Positions 44,501 to 53,983 of a stretch of DNA of 64,000 nucleotides are shown in pieces. Positions within the stretch are counted from its first letter, which is position 1; each line of letters begins with the position of its first letter. Origin of the DNA: Cercis canadensis. Taxonomy: Eukaryota > Streptophyta > Magnoliopsida > Fabales > Fabaceae. The translations under genes and the position numbers were made by a program. The DNA is taken from positions 173,442 through 237,441 of the forward strand of contig QAOA01005000.1 in NCBI GenBank assembly GCA_003255065.1. The letters run 5' to 3'. The notes below the pieces were generated by a model. The model was not told the origin of the DNA and searched no databases. It saw only the letters and a program-made list of their open reading frames with translations.

Positions 44501-45439
44501 AACCATTCCCGAATCCAATTAATTCTTCCAACGCATCCACCAAAGCACACGGGAAGCATGTATGGTTTAAACAGAGGGTATAAGATAAGTAATCGATCAG
44601 AAAGTTGCATGTTAAATTTATCAAACCTAACATCAACGATATTCTCTACATTTCAGTTCGTTGCACTACTCTAACGGCAGACAAGACCTAAGCTCAAAAT
44701 TTGTTTGAATGTTAAAATCTGTTTGAATGTTGTTTCTGTAGCTTGTTAATTCGGTATATATTGTACAACAAATTACATGCGGTTCAACCCACGAACCTAC
44801 CCAAACTGAACCAAACCGGTTTAGTCCAATTTGGTTCGGTTTTAGTTCTTCCTTCATGCCAAATCAAACCAAACCGACCCGCATAATGAAGTGTGGTTTA
44901 GTTTCTGGATCATGGTTCAACCCGCTCGAACCGACCTACGAACACCCCTACTCATTGGCCACCTTTGACACCCAAAAAGAGTGAATGGATTCATTGTTTT
45001 CAACATATGAGCAATGTGGTCTGGGGAGCCCTATTGATGCCGCGCTTCTCAGCCATTTAGAGATGTGGAGACAAGCTGTGGGTTCCGCTCATTGGTTCGT
45101 CAGGAGTAACTAGTTACGCACTTGCTATGGTTAGAAAACAACTGAGCTCAGTGCAATTCATTCCAATGACTCATGGAATTTTAGATCTTGATGTGGCTTA
45201 TGGAGACGAGGGATCGATTCAAAAAGTCAAGGTGGCAATTGAGGCATGGAAAGATGCGCGACGCGTGAATCCCGATCCATGCAACAATTTGACTACCTTG
45301 GATTATCCATTTTGGCAAGCAAATATGGGAAAAGGCTTTGTGGCTCCAAGTGTACAAGGTCCTCAACCTCCAACGCATATGTTTGACGAACCTGTTGATT
45401 ATGAAGCTGAAGTTGAAGCAAGATATGAAATGACATGCC

Positions 45440-45730
45440 ATTAATTTCAAAAGAAGGAAACCTTACTTGTATCGAAAAAGAGAAAGAGAACGGTCAAGAG
45501 GAAAATGTGGGCTAATAAAATGTCCAAGATTGAAAGAATGGTGCACGAATCAGAGAAGAATGCTAAGCAAAAGGACACTGAGATAGAAAGACTGAAAGAG
45601 AAATACCTAGCCCAAGAAAGAAGAGTTTTGTTGATAGATGCTCAATTGGATGAATATAGAAATCTTAACTTGACTCAGTAGAGAAACGTATGAACTCTAA
45701 GTGCATAATTGGAGAGTAATTGTGCAACTT
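45440..45730 (+). pseudogene. Tat coiled-coil segment (fossil)
   Basis: Charged helical text (ERMVHESEKNAKQKDTEIER, LKEKYLAQERRVLLIDAQLD) matching the minus copy at 38778-39062. It follows the accessory ORF and precedes gag. 45731-46250 shows weak coding traces only, collinear with 38240-38640 of the minus copy. Confidence 0.6.
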
Positions 45731-46259
45731 CTAATTTACTGAGGCAAGAAAACACTGTTTTACAAGGAAAGTTATAACACTGGCGTCATATAAGTTTGCA
45801 CTGGAAGGATAGAAATCGATTGGCCGATCAACAAGCTGTTGATCTCCTTTAGAAAGTTAAGGTGATCACTAAAGGGCTCAAGATAGGGCAAACAAAGCAC
45901 ATGAGATTGAAGCACGAATGCCGCCAAGGGAAGCACAAAGATTCATACTCGATATCAAGAAAGAACTCGAATACATCGGCAAATTCTATTGAGAGATAAA
46001 AGACGAATGCTGGTTCTAGGAGTAACATGTTTTGTAACTCAAATGATTTAGAATGGAATGAATATTTTTGGCAATGCTTCTTGCATATTTGAGTCATATT
46101 TAACTTTTGATGCATAAATGCCTCATATTCAAACTTTTGTTTTGCATATTGTATATTCATTAATCACTTAAATTTAATTGGTAAAGGTATAACAACATTG
46201 TGCACAAAAAAATAGCTTTTACTTTCAATACTTCATTATAGGACTCGATCACAATCAAA

Positions 46260-47911
46260 GGTCATTGATGAACAAGAGCGAATTCAAGTTCTAGAAGAAT
46301 TGCATAAAGATATCAACGAGCTAAAGGAAAAATTAACCCAAATCTTGAGCATTCTTACACCTTCCAATCGCGGAAAACAACTAGAAGGGAATCCTTCAAT
46401 AAACAACCCAGATCAAGAACAAAAAACTCTTCCTTACCCATCGGGTTTCGATTATTTTCATGACCCTACGCAACAACAAACCATCAATCCATGCTTTTCC
46501 ATTTGGATTTAATCTCGTTCAAGGACATAACTCATCACAATCATAGATGTTAAACCCTCATGATGTGCCACCTGTGCAAGAAAATTCTCCCCTATCTCTA
46601 CCATCATATACATGCAACCAACTGGGTATCTGTACCCATATTCAATACCACAAGCTTGCTTACCAAGACCCGCTGGTGAAGGTCCAATGAACCTGATTAA
46701 TATCCCTGATCTAGATGAACCGAAAGTAGAATCAACATCTAAGGGAAAACTTGAAGTACTGGAAGAGCGATTGCAAGCCATAGAAGGGACTAACGCTTAT
46801 GATGTTGTGGAGCAACCGAACTCTTCCTTGTCCCAGATGTTGTCATCCCTCCTAAATTTAAAGTGTTTGACTTCAATAAGTACATTGAAACCACATGCCC
46901 AAAAGTCATTTAACCATATACTGTCGAAAAATGGCATCTTATGCACATGATGATAAGTTGCTCATCAACTTCTTCCAAGACATCTTAACTGGGGCAGCTT
47001 TATTATGGTATACACATCTAGATCGAGCTCGAGTGGAATGTTAGAAAGACCTAGCAGATGCTTTTCTAAGACAATATAAGTATAATATTGACATGATCCC
47101 AAATAGAATACAACTACAAAATATGGAAAAGAAAGTTGCTGAAACGTTCAAAGAATACGCCCAGAGATGGTGAGAAACTGTTGCTCAAGTAGATCCTTCA
47201 TTGTTTGATAAAGAGATGATGACTATGTTCATTAACACTCTTCAGTCCCCTTTCTTCGATCAAATAATAAAGAGTGCTTCTAACAACTTCTCTGATGTTG
47301 TTACTATTAGAAAGATGATCAAAAGTGGAGATAGAAACGGCAAAATAGTTGAAAACCATAATTCCATAGGAGCTGCAAATATGAAAAAACCTCCAATGGT
47401 GAAAAAGAAGGAAGGTGAAATGCATGCTACAAAATACGATGAAGGATGTCGGAAGGGACCTACATATAGGAGACCTAATCACTCACCCACATTTTCTCAA
47501 CACTTTCAAATACAATTCATGCATTATCCCCATATAGCAAACACATCTCAAGTCCCACATCCTCAACCTTACCCCACATCATTGTCCTATCATGCACCTC
47601 CTCCTTATCAACACCAAATACCTTAAGTAATGCCACAACTAATGAACCAAATTTTACCTCAAAACTTAAATGTCAATCAAAAGATGACTCAAAATGCCCA
47701 AGTGAGGAAGCCAATTCAATATGACCTCATGCCTATGACATATGCTAAACTGCTACCTCACCTCATCCAAAATAACCTAGCAGCTCAATGCCCATGGACT
47801 CCACAAGGGCCCCTATACCCAAAGGGCAATGATCCAAATGCATGTGATTACCATGGGGGAGCTATTGGCCATTCTACAGAAAAATGCATAACTTTGAAAA
47901 ATAAAGTTTAG
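46260..47911 (+). pseudogene. Tat gag and zinc knuckle (fossil)
   Basis: DINELKEKLTQILSILTPSN begins a coiled segment, then Pro/Gln-rich text, then capsid-type sequence around 46940-47330 (FFQDILTGAALLWYTHLDRA, FLRQYKYNIDMIPNRIQLQN, ETFKEYAQRW, MFINTLQSPFFDQIIKSASN), and the knuckle CDYHGGAIGHSTEKCITLKN at about 47840. Gag packages element RNA in living relatives. Broken. 47912-49255 continues collinear with 36200-35450 of the minus copy. Confidence 0.8.
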
Positions 47912-49255
47912 TCTCTAATAAATGCTAAATGGTTTAACTTTAAGGAAAAGGCGCCTAATATTCATCAAAATCCTCTGCCTAATCATGAAAACCCAAGGGT
48001 AAATGATATTAAAGAAGTTACAAAATAACGCATCAAAAAGAGAGTAAATTAGATTCAAACATCAATGGATGCTATTTTTGAGGCAGTATCAAAGGCTGAC
48101 TTACTGCAAACCCAATCAAATCGGCATTGCAAAGGATATAATGGAGGGAACATGTGTAAATTCCATGGAAAAGTAGTTGGGCATTTTATTGAAAATTGTG
48201 TTGATTTCAAAGATACCCTTTAAAACTTAATAGACAAGCAAGTAGTCCAAATAAGTTGTGAACCTGAAGATCATTAGGTAGATATGATTAAGAAACCGAT
48301 GCTTTCGCCAAGCCAAGAAGATCAAGTATTCATAGGCACTCAAGCCTCTGTATATACCCTACCAATTGATGTGTTATCCATCACTATCCCAAAGCCATTA
48401 GTGCTTCATTACACTAAGAGTATTGGCCCAGAAGCTACTCCAGAACATTTTTACAAGTCAAAGCCTGTCACAATTCAAGTGCCATGACCTTTCTCTTACA
48501 AGGACATTAAAGTCGTACCATGGAAGTATGACTCTTGAATTTTTGAAGCCAACTACTCTATGGACCAATTTGAAGCCTCATTTAGCTCTAAGTTATCCTC
48601 AGTCGTCACAAACATATTCGGAGTTAGTGGAATGACTTGAAGTGGTCATTGTTACACCACTGAAGAATTAGAAGAATGAAGATTGGAAGAGATAGAAAAA
48701 CAACATAAAGGGAAAAAGAAAGTAGAAGATTTGGCAAAAGGAGATAAGCAAGATGAAGGAAAAACAGAGGGACACATAAGGGTAAAAAGTGAAGAGCAAA
48801 AGAAAAATATATTGAAGCAAAGGCCTGTGAATTTCTAAAAATTATTAAGCAGAGTGAATTTAAAGTGATTGAGCAATTGGATTAGACTCTTGCTCGAATA
48901 TCATTGTTTTTCCTTTTTCTAAACTTTGAACCTCATCGACAGGTATTGATGAAGGTACTGAACCAGGTTCATGTTTCTCATGACATCACCGTTGACAAAC
49001 TAAGTGACATTGTTGGCAATATTGTTATCGATAATTATATCACCTACACTGATATGAGATACTTGTTGAAGGAATGAGGCATAACAAGGCACTCCACATT
49101 TCAAAGACCATATAATAGCAAGGGTACTTGTCAATAATGGTTCATCTCTGAATGTAATGCCAAAATTAACATTGTCTAAACTACCTGTTGACAGGTCATA
49201 TATGAAGGCTAGCACTATGATAGTGAGGGCATTTGAAGGGACAAGAAGATAGGTC

Positions 49256-50008
49256 ATCGGGAAAATTAAGATTATGATTCAGATCAGCCCCAATGTGTTT
49301 AACATATTATTCCAAGTGATGGATATTGCTTTGGCTTATAGTTGCTTGCTGGGACGACTTTGGATTCATTTTGCGGGCGATGTGCCTTCTACCTTGCACC
49401 AAAGAGAGAAGTTCATAGTAGAAAATAAGTTAGTGGTTGTTTTTGGTGAAGAGGACTTGCTTGTATCCAAACCCTCATTAACTCCTTATGTTGAAGCCGT
49501 TAAAGAAGCTCTTGAAACAACTTTCCAAACCTTTGAAGTTACCAATGCCACTTACACTTGTGAAAGGTCTTAGATGCCAAAGCCTCAACCATCCAATGCT
49601 TCTATGATAATGGCTAAGGTCATGCTGAAAGAGGGATATGCGCCTAGAGAATGATTAAGAAAGAAGGGTCGAGGGATTAAAGTGCATCTACAGCTTCGTG
49701 AAAACCATGAAAATTTTGGGTTAGGATATAAACCCATTATGGCTTATAGGAAGAGAGTCATAAAAGAAAAGAAAGAAAAAAATTTCACTCAACTGGAGAA
49801 TAGGGAGCTAAGAATTGAGGGACTGCACATATGTGACTTATACCAGAGCTTTCAAAGTAAAGGAAATTCATTTCATGATCAAGTTTCAGCAATTGATTGC
49901 TTTGCCAATGAAGAAGTTAACTTTGTGTTTCCTCGTGGACTTGATGCTCAACTCAACAATTGGGAGATTGCTGAGTTTCCTGAAGTCTTAGAGTTTCAGT
50001 CAGAGTAA
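49256..50008 (+). pseudogene. Tat protease region (fossil)
   Basis: Reads NVFNILFQVMDIALAYSCLL, GRLWIHFAGDVPSTLHQREK, then ENKLVVVFGEEDLLVSKPS. The start of the protease, upstream of 49256, overlaps the minus-like text at 49000-49250. 49682-50008 continues as linker (QLRENHENFGLGYKP). Broken. Confidence 0.7.
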
Positions 50009-50224
50009 TTCTATGATACTAGTCCTATTACTCTGCCCAAGGTCTTAGGATGAGATTTTTAAAATAGGCTTCATGTTTATGTTTCAATGTTTTTCTTCAT
50101 ATAATAAATGCATTTTTTTCATTTATCAAAACATCATCCTCCATTCTCCCTATTTTTCAATCTCATGATCTCATTTCTCCATTAAATTAGCCTTTTATTT
50201 TTGCTTATTCATTATTCTTAATTT

Positions 50225-51246
50225 ATTTCAAACCCTTGCAGATCTAAAAGTGATAAACTTGAAGATGATAATGTTACTGTCCCACCATATGATTTTAAAC
50301 ACCCTATCAATTGTGCTGAGAATGATAAAGAAGAAGACTGAGAGCCTTTCTTTGAACTTCTAAGATTAGTGGAACAAGATAATGAAGAAATTGAACCTCA
50401 TGAAGACTCAATAGAAGTGATTTATCTTAGGACTAGATATGGAGAAAGAGAAATCAAGATTGGCACCTCAATAAGGGAGAGTGAACGCAAAAAGATGATT
50501 AAAATCCTTCATGATTACACTAATATGTTTGCATGGTCTTATCAAGACATGCCTGGGCTTGATACGAATACTGTCGTCTATAAGCTACCATTAAAACATG
50601 AATATGTGCCTATCAAACAAAAGCTGAAGCAAATGAAAGCTGAAACGTCTCTAAAGATTAGAGAAGAAGTTAAAAGGAAATTTGATGCTGGTTTCCTCGC
50701 AGTGGCAAGATATCCTGAATAGGTCGCTAAGATCGTTCCAGTTCTAAAAAAAGATGGAAAAGTTCCCATGTGTGTCGATTATCAGGATTTGAATAGAGCT
50801 AGCACTAAATATGACTTTTCACTCCCACATATTGATATACTCGTGGATAACACGACTGGGCATTATGTTTTCTCTTTCATGGATGGTTTCTCAGGCTATA
50901 ATCAAATAAAGATAGCTCCATAAGACATGAAAAATACAACTTTCACAACTCTGTGGGGTACCTTTTGTTATAAGGTAATGTCGTTTGGGTTAAAAAATGC
51001 TAGGGCAACTTATGAAATGGCTATGGTGACTTTGTTTCATGACATAATGCATAAAGAAATAGAGGTGTATGTCGATAACATGATTGCAAAATTCGAAACC
51101 GAAGAAGATCACATTGTTAACTTACAAAAGCTCTTTGATCGAATTGAGAAAGTATCGACTTCATTTAATCTGGCCAAATGCACATTTGGTGTAAGATTTG
51201 GAAAGCTCTTAGGATTTGTAGTTAGTCAAAAAGGGAACTTATTTCA
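50225..51246 (+). pseudogene. Tat reverse transcriptase (fossil)
   Basis: After a linker (SIEVIYLRTRYGEREIKIGT, MIKILHDYTNMFAWSYQDMP, YKLPLKHEYVPIKQKLKQ) comes the core: VPVLKKDGKVPMCVDYQDLN-like text, FSFMDGFSGYNQIKIAP, TLWGTFCYKVMSFGLKNARA, TYEMAMVTLFHDIMHKEIEV, and YVDNMIAKFETEEDHIVNL where the usual YVDD box lies. It ends at FGKLLGFVVSQKG, where LTR sequence begins. Broken. Confidence 0.8.
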
Positions 51247-51749
51247 TAAATGCATATAAATTATCTTTCGTGTATCTAGATATCACTCAGTTAATGAGAT
51301 CGCTAAAAATTTCTTATGACGGAATAGATTGGAGAAGGATTATAATGACAATCACAAACTCTACCTAATAGTCTTGAGGCATCCTTTAGGTTTTGCTAGA
51401 AGTGCTGGCAGGGCCTAACAAAATGTTAATTTATTTTTAAATATAATGTTAGGACCGATTTAATTCATTAAAAAGATAATAAGTGATTAAATGGGTAACC
51501 ATTCTAAGAACGGGAGTTGTAAGGTGCTAGAACCTTCCTTACACTTAATCAACCCCCAAATATGAACTCTAAAATTGCATACCTTTTCTTTCTTGTTTTT
51601 AGGTGTCCAATTACACCATTCCATTTGTTTAAAAATGGAATAAAACGATTGGTGGTGACTTCATTCTCTTTCTTTCATATCATACACCCTATTTTTTATT
51701 CTTCTCTTGGGGTCCGTATCGCACTCCAAAAGGGACGTTGTGACAGCTA
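51247..51749 (+). repeat. 3' LTR sequence of the Tat plus copy (partial)
   Basis: Begins AACTTATTTCATAAATGC, matching an internal point of the minus-copy LTR (near 31585 in reverse), and ends GTTGTGACAGCT before the AAGGG repeat. The final GCT resembles the short spacer between LTR and primer site in the 5' copy. Confidence 0.75.
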
Positions 51750-51775
51750 AAGGGATGTTGCAACAAATGGTAACT

Positions 51776-52271
51776 CAAATGTTGCAATATGTTATGGAGG
51801 ATTAGAATTCACTGTTAGAGGATATGTTGATTCAGATTTTGTAAGTGACCTTGACAAAAGAAAATCCACTACTAGGTATATGTTTACACTTGCAAGCGAG
51901 CTGTAAGTTGGGTTTCTAAACTGCAAAGTGTTGTTACTTTGTCTACAATAGAAGAAGAATACATGGCAGCTACACATGCTTGCAGGAAAGCAATATGGAC
52001 TCAAAGGTTATTGGAGGAGCTTGGGCACATATAACAATAAGTGGTTGTGTTTTATGACAGTCATAAGGCCTTGCACATTGCAAGGAATCTAGCTTTTCTT
52101 TCCAGAATAAAGCACATAGGAATCCAATATCACTTTGTTCAAGAAGTGATAGAAGATGAAAGTGTGGATACGAAGAAAATTCATACTAAGAACAACCTAG
52201 CAGATGTATTAACGAAGCCAATCAACATTGACAATTTTGGGTGGTGTAGATCCTTGATTGGCCTAGTATAA
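51776..52271 (+). pseudogene. Copia RNase H (fossil)
   Basis: Resumes the plus-strand copia after the Tat block: GYVDSDFVSDLDKRKSTTRY, then VVFYDSHKALHIARNLAFLS, HIGIQYHFVQEVIEDESVDT and KKIHTKNNLADVLTKPINID. The last motif is the standard end of copia pol. Broken. Confidence 0.85.
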
Positions 52272-52363
52272 ATATAAGCAATAGAGAGAAAAAAAAATTG
52301 GCAAGTGTAGAAGGGATGGTGTGCAAAATTGATTACTCCAAATCAATTTTTCAAGTGGCAAAT

Positions 52364-52928
52364 TGTCAGCTATTGTGTTACTACTCCTTAATAGAAAATG
52401 AAGTATAATTCCTTAATAAAGAAGAGAAATTGTGTTGTGCTTAATGGCTAAGGTGGCTGATTGGCTTTTAAGGAGGTTGTTGTTTCCTTAATAGTTAAGG
52501 AGCCGAAATCTTAACATGAGAGAAAGAAGGCAGGAGCTATCAAGCAATGGTTGCATCTTCTTTGTTTTTTTATTTGTTAATAGACAAGTGGCTGTAAAGG
52601 AGGTGCCGCAATCTTAATTGTGAAAATATGAATGGAAACCGGCCTTGTTGAAGTAATTGGAGGCAACAAACTAAGTTTATAAATAGGCAGCTATACTTTC
52701 ATATTTTCCTCAATCCGAGAGAGAGAAGAGCTTAGTAAGTTCTTGCAGAAAATCCTTCTATTGAGAGAGTGAAGAACCTTAAGTGAGTTCTTGTTCAAGT
52801 GAGAGTTGTGTATAATCTCCTTATTATAATAAAATCTTTCTACACAGTTGCCTACAAATTGTGTGTCCTATTTTTATTCTCATATCACTTTAGTTGCAAT
52901 TAGCTTTATCACATTTAATTTCCTAACA
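52364..52928 (+). repeat. Copia LTR, uninterrupted copy
   Basis: TGTCAGCTATTGTGTTAC to CCTAACA, 565 bp; it matches the split LTR at 22399-24294 in reverse. A TATA-like TTTATAAATAG at about 52677 and a polyadenylation-like AATAAAA near 52829 fit U3 and R. Directly after it is GTGGTATAAGAGAAC, a slightly altered primer-binding site, which would normally follow a 5' LTR and not a 3' LTR. Confidence 0.85.
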
Positions 52929-53983
52929 GTGGTATAAGAGAACATCAACAATCAAAGTGAACCAAGTCTAAAATGCATTTGCTCATAGCAGTAGATCTCC
53001 CAAACTTTAAGTAGCAATTTTACATGGGCCAAGTCTTATTTTTAAACGGTCGGGCCCAAGATTGATAATGCTACTAATTAGTGTAAAGGCAAGTAGGAGC
53101 CTGAAACACTATGTAAAATGACTAAAATAACTAAAATAACCTTTGATATTGTGATGATTTTGTTTATATTTGAACATTATAACCACAAACTAACCAAACT
53201 AACCATATATTTTATGTATGACAACTACATAGAAAAACAAAATATCCATATAATATTTAGGAATATTTTGGTCATTTCACAATGTGTCAGAAAAAGCGGC
53301 ATCCTTTAGCACCACTTTCTGTATATTGGTATTTTATTGTAGCTATTATTATGATCCAATTAGAACAAAATAAGATAATGATAGCCACCTAAATCTCATC
53401 TAATGAGATATGACATACATTAATAAAAAAAAAAATAGAACTTAGAGTAATAGCCAAAAACACTAAAAAACATATAAAAAAACCTTCAAATTAGGAAATA
53501 TCATAAAAATTTAAAATTATAAAGAAATTTCGAAAATTGAATAGTATAAAGGTTTGTTAGGAAGGTCCAGCATCAAGAAAATCTCCTACTGTCTCTAATC
53601 TTTATACTAATCTTATCATATAATTTGGGTCAAAGGTCCTGACCCTGTAATCCTTGAGACTTATAAAGTTTGTTGGATACCCCTTGGGGAGTGAGAGCAA
53701 TAGTTGAGGAAGCAGAAAATTGTTCTGTCTGTTCATTGTTGGGTCTCTGTTGTAATTCTGACTTTCTGAGGTGTGTTCTCAATAAATTTATTTTCAGCCA
53801 AAAAAACAAAAGTACAAGTGTAAATCAATATTTCAGGTATAATGCCCATGTGCTACTTAACTTAGTGATGTATTCCAAATCAAGCAAGCGTTAGCATTTC
53901 CAAATGTGAACACTGATCCCAATTACTGAAGCATGAAAAAGTCAAATAACAAAGGATTTCACACATGGATATTAAATACACTA
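52929..53983. other. Unassigned flank after copia
   Basis: After the primer-site-like start (52929-52943) there is a short piece GTAGATCTCCCAAACTTTAA (52990) that also occurs in copia integrase at about 28503, so this may be rearranged copia interior. From 53050 to 53983 the sequence is AT-rich. A frame at 53670-53894 (LDTPWGVRAIVEEAENCSVC) ends near AATAAATTT, but I do not recognise it. Confidence 0.35.

Larger units (their letters stand above)
43076..44950 (+). mobile_element. hAT-like non-autonomous element carrying two gene fragments
   Basis: A 1,875-bp element with ends TAGGGGTGTTCACTAGGCGG on the left and, in reverse on the right, TAGGGGTGTTCGTAGGTCGG, flanked by the 8-bp direct repeat CTCATTGG (43068-43075 and 44951-44958). 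The minus Tat copy has the unoccupied site (CCCAATGG, at 39533-39540 in reverse), which confirms the edges. The subterminal parts are rich in GGTTCGG/CCGAACC words, common in plant hAT MITE-like elements. There is no transposase. The interior holds pieces of CcmE and of a NEAP-like gene, both on the plus strand. Confidence 0.85.
40740..45440 (+). pseudogene. Tat accessory ORF (DUF7745-like), split by two insertions
   Basis: The pieces are 40812-41035 (LKPWVHIWFDIKRKEEFEVK, YGHIAYLLFVLVD), 42470-43075 (MLSFWDPAYRTFTLQQFDIV, PTIEEYGELLNIE, then GLALFVLAIYGLVIFP), and 44951-45440 (DVAYGDEGSIQKVK, YPFWQANMGKGFVAPS). The strings FWDPAYRTFT and PTIEEY are typical of the plant DUF7745/mobile-domain-like proteins encoded upstream of gag in Tat-like elements. 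A solo LTR (41036-42464) and a hAT-like element (43076-44950) sit inside it. Broken. Confidence 0.65.
31064..51749. mobile_element. Head-to-head pair of Tat-type Ty3/gypsy elements
   Basis: Two Tat-type elements in opposite orientation fill this block, the minus copy at 31064-39612 and the plus copy at 39613-51749. Both outer ends are the U5 (3') end of the LTR: the left reads TGTCGCAACATC, the reverse of a GTTGCGACA end, and the right ends GTTGTGACAGCT. The block is flanked by AAGGG at 31059-31063 and 51750-51754. After the right repeat there are about 16 extra bases before copia text resumes (TAACTCAAATGTTGC). A shared 5-bp flank suggests insertion as one unit. Confidence 0.7.
39613..51749 (+). 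mobile_element. Tat-type Ty3/gypsy element, plus copy
   Basis: Order: partial 5' LTR (39613-40012), primer-binding site (about 40020), accessory DUF7745-like ORF (40740-45440, split by a solo LTR and a hAT-like element), coiled coil (45440-45730), gag (46260-47350), zinc knuckle (47840), protease (49260-49573), reverse transcriptase (50369-51240), then LTR sequence (51247-51745). RNase H and integrase are not seen. It is collinear with the minus copy over the shared parts. Broken with many breaks. Confidence 0.8.
30042..52928 (+). mobile_element. Ty1/copia element, plus strand, split by the Tat pair
   Basis: The same copia family as the minus copy, in opposite orientation and joined head to head with it at 30041/30042. 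Present: reverse transcriptase (30042-31063), then the 20.7-kb Tat block, then RNase H (51776-52271) and an LTR (52364-52928). LTR, gag, protease and integrase on the 5' side are not seen. Broken at many places. Confidence 0.8.

Noticed and set aside
22399-52928. 5-bp target duplication for the outer copia ends
   Set aside because: The flanks are CAATG on the left and GTGGT on the right; they do not match, so I do not claim a single insertion for the copia pair.
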